DNA of 64,000 nucleotides, from positions 62,001 through 126,000 of the forward strand of contig NZ_JACDXT010000012.1 of the NCBI RefSeq assembly GCF_016464015.1, in the 5' to 3' direction. Position numbers and translations under genes: made by a program. Under the pieces are notes generated by a model. That model worked only from the letters and a program-made list of their open reading frames with translations. It had not been told where the DNA came from and ran no database searches. Shown piece by piece: positions 50,101 through 58,432 of the stretch; the stretch's first letter is position 1; each line of letters starts with the position of its first letter. Source of the stretch: Psychrobacter sp. bablab_jr014 (GTDB lineage: Bacteria > Pseudomonadota > Gammaproteobacteria > Pseudomonadales > Moraxellaceae).

Positions 50101-50635
50101 GCTGCTCCGACTGCATACGGCTCAATCTGTCACGTATCATCACCAGCTGTGCAATCGCCCCTGTCGGTACATCATTTTTATTCATCTGACCGTCAATACT
50201 GTCAGCGCTGGCTGTATTTTGTGGTACAGGCGCCACGACATTACCCAGCGTGGGCGCGCTGCTCACCATGTAGCCCAAGCTGTTACTGTAGTATTCGGTT
50301 GGTTGATTTGAGAGTAGCGGCTGCGTGTCTTTGAGGCTGCTGCGGCGGGTCGGCTGCGAGCTGCGGTTTTCTACAATATCATCAACCACCCCTTGATTGT
50401 CTTCGCGCTGCTGGCGTTCTTGCTCCAGCAAGGTCGGTATCAGCTCGGTGGCCATGGGTTTGTAACGAATGAGTACCGCCTCAGCAAGCGCTTGCTGCTC
50501 AGATTCACTGGCACGCATCGTTTCATGAAATACCAGCAGCCCACCCACCATGGCGAGCACACAAATAGGCAAAAACACCAATAAAATCAACTGCCCATAT
50601 GCCGTACTGGTATCAAACCGCTTTTTGTAAGCCAT
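47195..50635 (-). CDS. barA: BarA/GacS-type hybrid sensor histidine kinase
   Basis: 1146 residues from the ATG at 50635, with GGTGA five bases upstream. Membrane helix about 15-35, large periplasmic domain, second membrane helix (F-T-I-L-I-L-L-L-S), HAMP, coiled coil, HisKA with H in N-I-S-H-E-L-R-T-P-L-N, HATPase (D-S-G-K-G-I, G-G-T-G-L-G-L), a degenerate receiver, a true receiver with D in F-M-D-I-Q-M-P-R-M-S-G, and a C-terminal HPt with H in A-H-R-I-L-G-A. It should phosphorylate the GacA/UvrY regulator, which is not in the window. The true receiver carries an unusual insertion of about 45 K/Q-rich residues. Divergent from cysM, as gacS is in Pseudomonas. Confidence 0.92.
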   Translation of the reverse strand: MAYKKRFDTSTAYGQLILLVFLPICVLAMVGGLLVFHETMRASESEQQALAEAVLIRYKPMATELIPTLLEQERQQREDNQGVVDDIVENRSSQPTRRSSLKDTQPLLSNQPTEYYSNSLGYMVSSAPTLGNVVAPVPQNTASADSIDGQMNKNDVPTGAIAQLVMIRDRLSRMQSEQHVQRIAIIRENNQVLATVGYGIDATWPMIDPNTHFLSQKSTPIGTAYGTYLGEFEGQNLWLLIDMDNEPLYIARYRIAMALMVTGLFTILILLLSLNIYAKRWIAPIYELRLQLQRTNVDNLYKPIPVESDGELNLLQQDLVKTLRRLHSSFQELKSHAEQTEDDLRLAFDEMEMQNISIRNARDAAISTSQAKSAFLTNISHELRTPLNSIDGFINLLARHGELNPEQDLYVQTIRKSSAHLLALVNDVLDFSKIEAGKLVLDQHEFDLYDTIYDVVDMLSPVAAEKGLRMAVMFYNDVPMQIIGDALRLKQILTNIVGNAIKFTDTGEVLVRVSLDDHQDNCLTISVQDSGKGISPDAQKSLFQSFSQGDPSITRQYGGTGLGLVISKQLVRLMGGEIGFYDNAQENIDKQGATFWFRMPMHVDALEVPTGDSIAPPVLSPLARMHDTFRMLVWINHNASKQVLNASLQTLPISITHANSLPGLLQSLKEQGNEWDWVVVDTDTQDDMMALLKQIRLHYQGKLAVFGYQVSANQHLLGRYHAKMLYEPLDKRQLYAMLDTAGSKAPVVNTPRWEGVTVLAVDDHLPNLLVLDALLSELGIKVITANSGFEAIEVVSKAHVQKNKGNKTQRLEHKPAQSKAEQRQQNTPDAEDKGSISEGIDLIFMDIQMPRMSGREAAAQIRNIEGGERRIPIIALTAHGLSDERDKLMAIGIDDYVGKPISQPQLLQVLQKWLGRTESFAHGNATETAVQAAASMAMHATETPINRPLSLKKIRDGYVKDVTNSVLKSATSNSAIVDTSDDSQDGAGSESEYSSGLHFGLHSPMPSTHEHHTVLDWEDALMRSANKPDLAIKLLTMMIDSVDEEKEALARAWQAHDRQQLGQVAHRILGASRYTGVPELRFASQNLEDKCLLNTQHTTSVQFAMLTPYYEALQHALDNLKTADLKAHPQLQFHLLSENDMTWKMI

Positions 50636-50890
50636 GCTCATCACCGATTGCTGATGCCCAAAACCCTAAGCCATCAGAGAGTAAAAATAAAAAGACTGCG
50701 CGCTATTTTAACAGTAAAGCGGTGTATCGCCCATGCACAGATACGCGCAGAGAGACACAAAATGCTATAATGGCGCCATTTCCTGTCTGAATTTTCAAAT
50801 ACACGCACCTGTAGGCATGATATTGATGCCTCAGCAGTGCATTTTATATATACCTGATTATTTATTACAATTTGCCATCAAGGATGCGTT

Positions 50891-51829
50891 ATGTCTTCTC
50901 AGCCCACAAGCAATGCCACCTTTATTACCCAAACCACAGCGCTTGCCGACTGTGTGGGTCAAACGCCATTGGTCAGATTGCACCGCTTGCCAACCGAAGA
51001 AGGCATCAGCGACAACACGCAACTGCTTGCCAAGCTAGAAGGCAATAATCCCGCAGGCTCTGTAAAGGACCGCGCCGCATTCAATATGATTTATCAAGCT
51101 GAAAAACGTGGCGACATTACCCCTGGCGACACCTTAATCGAAGCGACCAGCGGCAACACAGGTATTGCCCTTGCCATGGTGGCAGCGATGCGTGGTTATC
51201 CCATCATTTTATTAATGCCAACCAACTCAACCCAAGAGCGTAAAGACGCGATGAAAGCCTACGGCGCGACCTTAATTGAGGTGGATGAAGGTATGGAAGC
51301 GGCGCGTGACAAGGCACTGCAAATGCAAGCGGATGGCCTAGGGGTGGTGCTGGATCAGTTTAATAACGCCGACAATAAAGAAGCCCATTACTTAACCACA
51401 GGACCTGAGCTGTGGCAGCAGACCAATGGGCGCATCACCCACTTTGTCAGCTCAATGGGCACCACTGGCACGATTTCGGGTGTGGCACGCTACTTAAAAG
51501 AACAAAATCCTGAGATTAAAATCATTGGCCTACAACCTGATGAAGGTGCGTCTATTGCTGGTATTCGCCGCTGGCCTGCTGAATATATGCCAGGTATTTT
51601 TGACGCCGAACTGGTTGATGAGGTGATGGACGTTGACCAAAGCGTCGCCGAGCGCTATATGCGCAAACTTGCCCGTAGTGAAGGCGTTTTTGCAGGCGTG
51701 TCCTCGGGCGCAGCGGCGTGGGCAGCGATGCAGATTGGCGCGGCGAATCCTGATGCAGTAATCGCCTTTATCGTTTGCGACCGTGGCGATCGTTATCTAT
51801 CGACGGGACTGTTCGGCGTTGAGGACTAA
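50891..51829 (+). CDS. cysM: Cysteine synthase B
   Basis: 312 residues; SD AGGATG just before the ATG. PLP lysine K59 in N-P-A-G-S-V-K-D-R, phosphate loop S-G-N-T-G-I-A-L, G-T-T-G-T-I-S-G, and the CysM-specific R-R-W-P-A-E-Y (O-acetylserine sulfhydrylases of the CysM class, able to use thiosulfate). Ends G-V-E-D. Makes cysteine from O-acetylserine. A small GCCGCAT hairpin follows at 51866-51882. Confidence 0.96.
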   Translation: MSSQPTSNATFITQTTALADCVGQTPLVRLHRLPTEEGISDNTQLLAKLEGNNPAGSVKDRAAFNMIYQAEKRGDITPGDTLIEATSGNTGIALAMVAAMRGYPIILLMPTNSTQERKDAMKAYGATLIEVDEGMEAARDKALQMQADGLGVVLDQFNNADNKEAHYLTTGPELWQQTNGRITHFVSSMGTTGTISGVARYLKEQNPEIKIIGLQPDEGASIAGIRRWPAEYMPGIFDAELVDEVMDVDQSVAERYMRKLARSEGVFAGVSSGAAAWAAMQIGAANPDAVIAFIVCDRGDRYLSTGLFGVED

Positions 51830-51906
51830 TCTTTCTTCTTGTCTGTTTATATGTTTTGGTTTGAGGCCGCATCCTATGCGGCGACCGCCTTTGTGTAGGA
51901 AATACG

Positions 51907-52716
51907 ATGACCCACGATTTGCCATACAATCCCGTTTTGGTTTTTGATATTGAGACTGTCGCCGACATTGAAGCGGCGAAGCGTATTTATCCTGAACTGA
52001 TGGGATTAAACGATGATAACGCCTTAAGCGCGCTAAAATCCTTGCGCATCCAAGAGTCAGGGCACGATTTTATGCGTACACCGCTCCAGCGGATTGTTTG
52101 TATCTCTGCTTTATATATTAAAGACGGACAAATCAAGCAGCTGTTTTCTTTAAGCTCGGAGCAGTTGTCCGAATGCGAGATTTTACGCAAATTTTTTCGA
52201 GCCTTCAGCCAATTTGATGACCTGCCGCAACTGGTCAGTTGGAACGGTTCAGGTTTTGATCTGCCTGTACTTATGTATCGTGCCATGCTGTATGACTTAA
52301 GCGTGCCTTTATTGTTTGAAGAAGGCGATAACGCGCGCGATATGCGCTTTGATAACTACGTTAATCGTTATCACAGTCGCCATTTAGACCTCATGGATCG
52401 CTTTAGTCAATTTGGCGCCAGCCCTCGCCAGCCTATGGATGTGGTCGCAAGCCTCTATGGCTTACCTGGAAAAACCGATGTCGATGGCAGCATGGTGGGG
52501 GATTTGGTCGCGAGCGGTGATTGGCAGACCTTAACCACTTATTGCGAAAGTGATGTGTTAAACACGTGGCTGATTTATCTGCGTTGGCAACGCTTGACTG
52601 GAAGGCTAAGTGATGAGGCTCACGACGCATGGAAAGAAAAGACAAAAGTCTATCTAAAGTCCATTACAGATGATGATGGTCAATATCGCCATCAAGCATT
52701 TATTATGGATTCATAA
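51907..52716 (+). CDS. PolB-like 3'-5' exonuclease
   Basis: 269 residues. DEDD nuclease motifs: V-F-D-I-E-T (Exo I, D and E), W-N-G-S-G-F-D-L-P-V (Exo II), and Y-C-E-S-D-V-L-N-T (Exo III). This is the stand-alone predicted 3'-5' exonuclease related to family-B polymerase proofreading domains. It removes nucleotides from DNA or RNA ends; physiological role not established. Likely in one transcript with cysM. Confidence 0.88.
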   Translation: MTHDLPYNPVLVFDIETVADIEAAKRIYPELMGLNDDNALSALKSLRIQESGHDFMRTPLQRIVCISALYIKDGQIKQLFSLSSEQLSECEILRKFFRAFSQFDDLPQLVSWNGSGFDLPVLMYRAMLYDLSVPLLFEEGDNARDMRFDNYVNRYHSRHLDLMDRFSQFGASPRQPMDVVASLYGLPGKTDVDGSMVGDLVASGDWQTLTTYCESDVLNTWLIYLRWQRLTGRLSDEAHDAWKEKTKVYLKSITDDDGQYRHQAFIMDS

Positions 52717-52765
52717 GCCCTTACTTTGCGTACAAACATACATATATTTATATAAATATTTTACT

Positions 52766-52793
52766 AGGCACTTGTTTTGGTGCCTTTTTTATT
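52766..52793 (+). terminator. Terminator after the exonuclease gene
   Basis: AGGCAC (52766-52771) pairs with GTGCCT (52780-52785), followed by six T residues. Confidence 0.75.
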
Positions 52794-53117
52794 CCATAAT
52801 CGGCAAAGAGATGCTGGTTAACCAATTGCATGGAAGCGAAACCGCCCTCATTCTGCACGCCGCTTCTACTGCACTTCATCTGTTAGATTCACAGCCCTCT
52901 CTATTTATCTTAATTTAGATAACCTAAACATAATGTCTATTATTTGCTTATGTTTATTGGCTATGCGCGTACTGTTTGCACCCTACCATCCACAGTATGC
53001 AGCATAGCCTTAAAACTATTTTGGGGTGCATATTCATCAATAAATGCTCATGCGGTAATAATCATTGGTATGCAATGCTATTATCTTTAGCATGATTTAA
53101 CACACAAGGAGTGTAGT
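52794..53117. promoter_or_regulatory. Upstream region of the tctC operon
   Basis: 324 bases with no gene; AT-rich. It must contain the promoter for the tripartite transporter; TATTAT at about 53078 and a short purine-rich SD (AAGGAG) before tctC are visible. No regulator gene or clear operator is present. Confidence 0.4.
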
Positions 53118-54158
53118 GTGAAAAAACTATCCTATTTGGCGCTTGGCCTGTCTGTTCTTTCCCTTACCGCGTGTAATAATGCAAGCAATGAAACTGCTGC
53201 TGGTGCTGATGCCAGCGCGAGTGCTGAAGGCTCTTTTGAAGGTCCATCACGTCCTGAATGTATCGCTCCTGCAAAGCCAGGCGGCGGTTTTGATTTGACC
53301 TGTAAGTTGGCACAAAGCGGTCTAAAGGATACAGGTATTCTTGAAAGCCCAATGCGCGTTACCTATATGCCAGGTGGCGTTGGTGCTGTGGCGTATAACA
53401 AAATCGTTGCTAACGACCGCGCAAATGAAGACGCGATTATCGCCTTTTCAACTGGCTCTATCCTAAATTTATCACAAGGTAAATTCGGTCAGTTCACTGA
53501 AAAGGACGTTCGCTGGTTAGCAGGCGTGGGTACAGACTACGGCGCTGTTGCAGTAAATGCTGACTCACCAATGAAAAACTTAGACGATCTCGTTGCTGCT
53601 CTTAAAAAAGACCCTAAATCTGTAAGCTTTGGTGCTGGTGGTAGTGTGGGTGGTCAAGATTGGCTACAGACCGCTATCTTGGCAAAAGCTGCTGGTATCG
53701 ATCCTAAAGACATGACCTACGTCGCTATGGAAGGCGGCGGCGAAGCCATGACTGCGGTTATGGGTAACCACGTGACTGCGGTGAGCTCAGGTATTGCAGA
53801 GCTGATGCCACAAGTGGATGCTGGTAAACTACGCGTGCTTGCCGTATTCTCTGATGAGCGTCTAGAAGGCAGCCTCAGTGAACTACCAACCGCAAAAGAG
53901 CAAGGCTATGATGTGGTCTGGCCTGTTGTCCGTGGTTACTACATGGGTCCAGATGTGAGCGACAGCGCGTACAACTGGTGGAAAGAGAGCTTCGATAAGA
54001 TGCTTGCCGATCCAAAATTTGCTCAATTACGTGAGCAGCAAGAACTCCTACCCTTCTCTATGACAGGCGAAGAACTACAGCAGTATGTCTACAAACGTAC
54101 TGGTGAGCTGCGTGAATTGTCAGCTGAGTATGGTCTGACTGAGGCTGGCGCCAAGTAG
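53118..54158 (+). CDS. tctC: Tripartite tricarboxylate transporter binding protein (TctC/Bug family), lipoprotein
   Basis: 346 residues, GTG-proximal start with AAGGAG. Lipobox S-L-T-A-C. The Bug fold is visible as C-I-A-P-A-K-P-G-G-G-F-D (first ligand-binding loop) and Y-M-P-G-G-V-G-A-V-A-Y (second). In the family this protein captures citrate or other carboxylates in the periplasm and hands them to TctA/TctB. As a lipoprotein it stays tethered to a membrane. First gene of a three-gene operon. Exact substrate unknown. Confidence 0.9.
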   Translation: MKKLSYLALGLSVLSLTACNNASNETAAGADASASAEGSFEGPSRPECIAPAKPGGGFDLTCKLAQSGLKDTGILESPMRVTYMPGGVGAVAYNKIVANDRANEDAIIAFSTGSILNLSQGKFGQFTEKDVRWLAGVGTDYGAVAVNADSPMKNLDDLVAALKKDPKSVSFGAGGSVGGQDWLQTAILAKAAGIDPKDMTYVAMEGGGEAMTAVMGNHVTAVSSGIAELMPQVDAGKLRVLAVFSDERLEGSLSELPTAKEQGYDVVWPVVRGYYMGPDVSDSAYNWWKESFDKMLADPKFAQLREQQELLPFSMTGEELQQYVYKRTGELRELSAEYGLTEAGAK

Positions 54159-54215
54159 TCTCGTTAAGACCCCATCCCCTTAATGATTGAATACTCAAAT
54201 TTATAGTATTTATCG

Positions 54216-54249
54216 AAGGTTGACAGATGCCATATCTATCAACCTTTTT
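54216..54249 (+). terminator. Intra-operon attenuator between tctC and tctB
   Basis: AAGGTTGA and AGAT pair with ATCT and TCAACCTT (one mismatch between the two stem parts, five-base loop), followed by five T residues. Read-through past it would give more binding protein than permease. Confidence 0.7.
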
Positions 54250-54274
54250 ATTTCAAAATTTAAGGAATACTTCT

Positions 54275-54730
54275 ATGACAATGGAACGTGTGTTCTCGGG
54301 ACTGATGGGACTGTTTAGCTTATTTTTAGTCTATTTGGCTATCGGTTATGTCGCTCCTATCGCCTACGACCCAATTGGTCCACGGCCATACCCTATGCTG
54401 ATCTTCGGCTTGTTGGCACTCATGGCGCTATTTGTTGCCTTTCGTCCAGCAAAATTCGCCAAAGCGATTGATTTAGGGTACAACAAAGTCGTCATTCGTA
54501 ACCTTGTATTGTGCGTCAGCGCATTACTCATTTATAGTTTAATTTTTGAGCCGCTAGGCTTTATTGTGGCTACCGCCCTGATGTGTTTTGCGGTTGGTTT
54601 GTTATTCGCAGGCAATCCTATTAAAAGCCTTATTTTCTCAGTTGTGATCAGTTTTGTACTCTATGCCTTATTTGATATGGCACTAGACGTTATTCTGCCA
54701 CTCGGAATTTTATCAGGAATAATGGGGTAG
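54275..54730 (+). CDS. tctB: Tripartite tricarboxylate transporter small permease TctB
   Basis: 151 residues from the ATG at 54275 with AAGGAA upstream; an upstream in-frame start at 54227 lies inside the attenuator hairpin and is rejected. Four hydrophobic segments, with D-P-I-G-P-R-P-Y-P near residue 35, the TctB loop. Small membrane subunit of the carboxylate transporter. Confidence 0.87.
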   Translation: MTMERVFSGLMGLFSLFLVYLAIGYVAPIAYDPIGPRPYPMLIFGLLALMALFVAFRPAKFAKAIDLGYNKVVIRNLVLCVSALLIYSLIFEPLGFIVATALMCFAVGLLFAGNPIKSLIFSVVISFVLYALFDMALDVILPLGILSGIMG

Positions 54731-54735
54731 CACTT

Positions 54736-56238
54736 ATGGATACTTTTGATTTTTTAATGCACGGTTTTTCCGTGGCAATGCTGCCTAAAAACTTACTGAT
54801 TGCGCTTATTGGTGCATTCATCGGTACGATTGTAGGTATGTTACCTGGTCTTGGCCCGATTAACGGTGTGGCGATTCTATTGCCCTTTGCCTTTGCCTTA
54901 GGTCTGCCGCCTGAGAGTGCGCTGATTTTGCTGGCTGCGGTATATTTGGGCTGTGAGTACGGTGGTCGTATTTCGGCTATCTTGCTGAACGTCCCTGGTT
55001 CAGCGGCAGCAGTGATGACCTCGCTTGATGGCAACCCGCTGGCCACGCAAGGTAAAGCAGGTATTGCCCTTTCTATCTCAGCGGTCGCATCGTTCTTTGG
55101 TTCGACCATTGCGACAGTGGGTGTGATTTTGTTCGCGCCTTTATTGGCAAAGTGGGCAGTATCCTTTGGCCCTGCAGAATACTTTGTATTGATGGTCTTC
55201 GCGGTGACGTGTTTGAGCGGTTTGGTCGGCGACCAGCCTGTCAAAACAGCGGTTTCTGCCTTGATTGGTTTGGGTCTTGCGACCGTTGGTGTTGATGCCG
55301 TGACAGGTATTTACCGTTTCACTTTCGACTCAGTTAACCTAGCAGATGGCATTCAGTTTACGACCATCGTTATTGGTTTCTTTAGCGTCAGTGAAATTCT
55401 AATTTTGCTTGAGCGCACCAGTGTCGGCGGTAAAATCGTCGAGCAAGGCAAGCGCAGTTTATTTAACCTAAAAGAGTTTACCTTTGCCTTTGGCTCAATG
55501 ATTCGCAGTGGCATCATGGGCTTTTTCGTTGGTATTCTGCCAGGCGCAGGCGCGACCATCGCCAGTGCAATGACGTATGCCAGTGAGCGCAAAATTGCAG
55601 GCGACGAGGGTAAGTTTGGTGACGGCGATTTACGCGGCTTAGCATCACCAGAAGCGGCAAACAACGCATCAGCATGTGGTTCGTTTGTACCCATGTTGAC
55701 TTTGGGTGTACCAGGTTCTGGCACGACGGCGGTTATGATGGGTGCATTGACCCTTTATAACATCACGCCAGGCCCACAGCTATTTACTGAGCAACCTGAT
55801 ATTGTTTGGGGTTTGATTGCGTCACTGTTTATCTGTAACGTGATTTTGCTCGTCATGAACATCCCATTGGTTGGCTTTTTCTCAAAGCTACTTAATGTAC
55901 CCAACTACATCTTGATTCCATCAATCGCAGCCATCAGCTTCGTTGGTGTGTATTCTATCAACAGCACCACGTTTGATATGGTGTTTATGGTTGGTTTGGG
56001 TATCTTTGGTTACTTCTTACGTAAGCTGCACTTCCCACTATCAGCGCTTATTTTAGGCTATGTATTGGGTGAGCTTATGGAGTCTAACCTACGCCGCGCA
56101 CTATCTATCTCGCAAGGCGAATTGTCTATCCTTTGGGGCAGCCCAATCACCATGTCACTATGGGTACTTGTGGTATTGATGGTATTTATGCCCATCATCC
56201 GCAAAATGTACCGCAAACGCTTTAAAAAAGCGGCGTAA
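54736..56238 (+). CDS. tctA: Tripartite tricarboxylate transporter large permease TctA
   Basis: 500 residues, about eleven membrane helices. Diagnostic G-x-x-x-G-x-L-P-G-L-G-P near residue 40, the mirrored G-I-L-P-G-A-G-A-T in the second half, Y-G-G-R-I-S-A-I-L-L-N-V-P-G and G-V-P-G-S-G-T-T-A-V-M. Catalyses sodium- or proton-driven uptake with TctB and TctC. Five bases from tctB, so coupled. Confidence 0.94.
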   Translation: MDTFDFLMHGFSVAMLPKNLLIALIGAFIGTIVGMLPGLGPINGVAILLPFAFALGLPPESALILLAAVYLGCEYGGRISAILLNVPGSAAAVMTSLDGNPLATQGKAGIALSISAVASFFGSTIATVGVILFAPLLAKWAVSFGPAEYFVLMVFAVTCLSGLVGDQPVKTAVSALIGLGLATVGVDAVTGIYRFTFDSVNLADGIQFTTIVIGFFSVSEILILLERTSVGGKIVEQGKRSLFNLKEFTFAFGSMIRSGIMGFFVGILPGAGATIASAMTYASERKIAGDEGKFGDGDLRGLASPEAANNASACGSFVPMLTLGVPGSGTTAVMMGALTLYNITPGPQLFTEQPDIVWGLIASLFICNVILLVMNIPLVGFFSKLLNVPNYILIPSIAAISFVGVYSINSTTFDMVFMVGLGIFGYFLRKLHFPLSALILGYVLGELMESNLRRALSISQGELSILWGSPITMSLWVLVVLMVFMPIIRKMYRKRFKKAA

Positions 56239-56271
56239 TGTATCAATAATATCAATCGACTGAGTGACACC

Positions 56272-56300
56272 AATAGCGACCCTAAGCGGTCGCTATTTTT
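56272..56300 (+). terminator. Terminator of the tct operon
   Basis: AATAGCGACC (56272-56281) pairs with GGTCGCTATT (56288-56297) around a six-base loop, followed by T residues. Confidence 0.85.
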
Positions 56301-56435
56301 ATGCCTGCGCGTTTTATCTATGCAATTGCACAGACAGCCGCCGTTGTCATTGGCATTCTATGGTAAAATTGCTGCCATTCATAGTGAACCCATTTTTACT
56401 GCCAATTCAGGCAGTTGACGACTATAGGCAGGTTT

Positions 56436-57950
56436 ATGCAACCCACCGATTCAAAACGCGCCGCTAAGGCAAACGCTATTATTACCCCACCGAGCAAGAA
56501 AAAATCAAAGCCGTCATCCAAGGTGCGCCGCCGCTTAAAAGACGCAGCACCTGTACCGTTTGTCATTGATAGTCTATCGCATGATGGTCGCGGTGTCGCA
56601 GTCTATGGTAACGGCTACAGCGAACATGAGAGCCACATCACTGATAAGCATGGGAAAAAGGTCTTTGTGAGTTTTGCCTTGCCTGGTGAGCACGTTGATG
56701 TGCAGCTGACCAACAGCCGCAACAGCTTTGAAGAAGGTGACGCGGTCGCCCTACTCAGCAACCCCAATCCTGAGCGTGCTACCCCGCCCTGCCCGCACTT
56801 TGGCGTATGCGGTGGCTGTAGCTTGCAGCACTGGCAGCCTGATGGGCAGATTCATTTCAAACAGTCTGTCCTTGCTGAGCTGCTCGCGCACCAAGCCGAT
56901 ATCCAGCCTGACAACTGGCTACCACCTATCGTGGGTGACCGTTTGGGCTACCGCACTAAAGCGCGTTTGGGCGTGCGCTATGTCGCCAAAAAAGACACCG
57001 CGCTTGTGGGCTTTCGTGAGCGCGCCAGCAACTTTTTGGCAGAATTAAACGAGTGCCACATTTTAGATGAGCGCATTGGCTTTGAGATTGAAAACCTAAA
57101 GGCACTCGTCAGCAGTTTAGAAGGTCGCAGTACTATTGCTCAATTAGAGCTGGCAATGGGTGAAGCACTGCCCGAGCTGCCTGATGGCAATCAACCTGTT
57201 GCGCTGATTGTGCGTCATCTTGAGCCGTTATCAGACAGCGATATTGACAAGCTCAAAGCTTTTTTTGCCGAGCGTAATTGGCAGCTCTATTTGCAGCCGA
57301 AAGGCGTGGACAGCATCCACCGTGTGGCACTGCATGCGGACGATGATACCAGCCGTCAGTTTGGACGCTTGTATTATCAGCTGCCTGAGTATGACTTGAC
57401 CTACGAGTTTATTCCTACCGACTTTACACAGGTCAACTTATCGGTAAACCGTCAGATGACTAAGCTGGCGTGCGAGCTGCTGAACTTAAAAGCAGGCGAG
57501 CGCGTGTTGGACTTGTTCAGTGGTTTGGGCAATTTTAGCTTACCACTAGCACGTCTGGTCGGTGAGACAGGTAAAGTCATTGGCGTGGAAGGCAGTGATG
57601 CGATGACTGAGCGCGCCGCACACAATGCAGCACGCAATGGCATTGAGCATGCAGAATTTTACACCCAAGACCTGACTCAAGATTGCTCAAACGAGCCATG
57701 GGCAAACCAAGGCTTTGATGCCCTACTTATCGATCCGCCGCGCTCTGGAGCGTGGGAGATTATGCAATACCTGCCCAACTTTAATGCTGAGCGTATCGTC
57801 TATGTGTCTTGTAACCCTGCCACACTCGCCCGCGATACCAAAGCGCTGCTCGATAACGGCTACCGCCTAACGCATGCAGGGGTGATGGATATGTTCTGTC
57901 ATACTGGACACGTTGAATCGATTGCCCGTTTTGAAAAAATAAAAGACTGA
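56436..57950 (+). CDS. rlmD: 23S rRNA (uracil-1939-C5) methyltransferase
   Basis: 504 residues from the ATG at 56436; the in-frame TTG at 56415 is unlikely. Basic N-terminal tail, TRAM domain ([13 protein letters not shown]), an iron-sulfur motif [10 protein letters not shown], then a class I methyltransferase with D-L-F-S-G-L-G-N-F (SAM), D-P-P-R-S-G and the catalytic cysteine in Y-V-S-C-N-P. Methylates U1939 of 23S rRNA. rlmD followed by relA is also the order in Pseudomonas. Confidence 0.94.
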   Translation: MQPTDSKRAAKANAIITPPSKKKSKPSSKVRRRLKDAAPVPFVIDSLSHDGRGVAVYGNGYSEHESHITDKHGKKVFVSFALPGEHVDVQLTNSRNSFEEGDAVALLSNPNPERATPPCPHFGVCGGCSLQHWQPDGQIHFKQSVLAELLAHQADIQPDNWLPPIVGDRLGYRTKARLGVRYVAKKDTALVGFRERASNFLAELNECHILDERIGFEIENLKALVSSLEGRSTIAQLELAMGEALPELPDGNQPVALIVRHLEPLSDSDIDKLKAFFAERNWQLYLQPKGVDSIHRVALHADDDTSRQFGRLYYQLPEYDLTYEFIPTDFTQVNLSVNRQMTKLACELLNLKAGERVLDLFSGLGNFSLPLARLVGETGKVIGVEGSDAMTERAAHNAARNGIEHAEFYTQDLTQDCSNEPWANQGFDALLIDPPRSGAWEIMQYLPNFNAERIVYVSCNPATLARDTKALLDNGYRLTHAGVMDMFCHTGHVESIARFEKIKD

Positions 57951-58432
57951 TTATCGAGGTTTTGAGGCAAGGTAGAGTCAGTATGTGTGATGGCGCATAC
58001 TGACTGTCTTATTACTGTCATCATTATACATTACCCTATATGGCCTTATTAAAAGGCAAAAGTCCGTCTTTAACATGGTACTGTATTACGTTATATGGCA
58101 GGATAATTACAGTTTATCGCTTGAATTGTAACTTTGAGGTGACATAATAGCAGGATAAGTGACCAAGGATTGGCTGCTTCTTTAGAATATGTACTGAATC
58201 CCTGTGACATGTTTAGGGCGTGTTGAAAATTTTCACCAACCACACTTTTGTTATCAGATAAACTTTTAGTTTCATAGCCATAACGCGGTTTGGCAATGAC
58301 GCATCGTCGTATCTGCACGTTATAAAAGTCTATTGCTGGCATGGCGCATGGATAAGTACCTATTAAACAACTGATACAACACGAATAATAACGAGACAAC
58401 TATTGTCCCTAAATAGCTAAGAGGAGTCGGCT
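57951..58432. other. rlmD-relA spacer with hairpin and a solitary transposon-like end
   Basis: 482 bases without a supported gene. AGTCAGTATG (57976-57985) and CATACTGACT (57996-58005) form a perfect 10-bp stem with a weak T-tract and may end rlmD transcription. TAGGGCGTGTTGA (58214-58226) is identical to the end of the element at 33165; no opposite end is seen. The relA promoter must lie in the last 200 bases but is not obvious. Confidence 0.5.

Noticed and set aside
58091-58399. 102-codon minus-strand frame in the rlmD-relA spacer
   Set aside because: Low-complexity and without start signals or recognisable motifs; at most a remnant of a mobile element.
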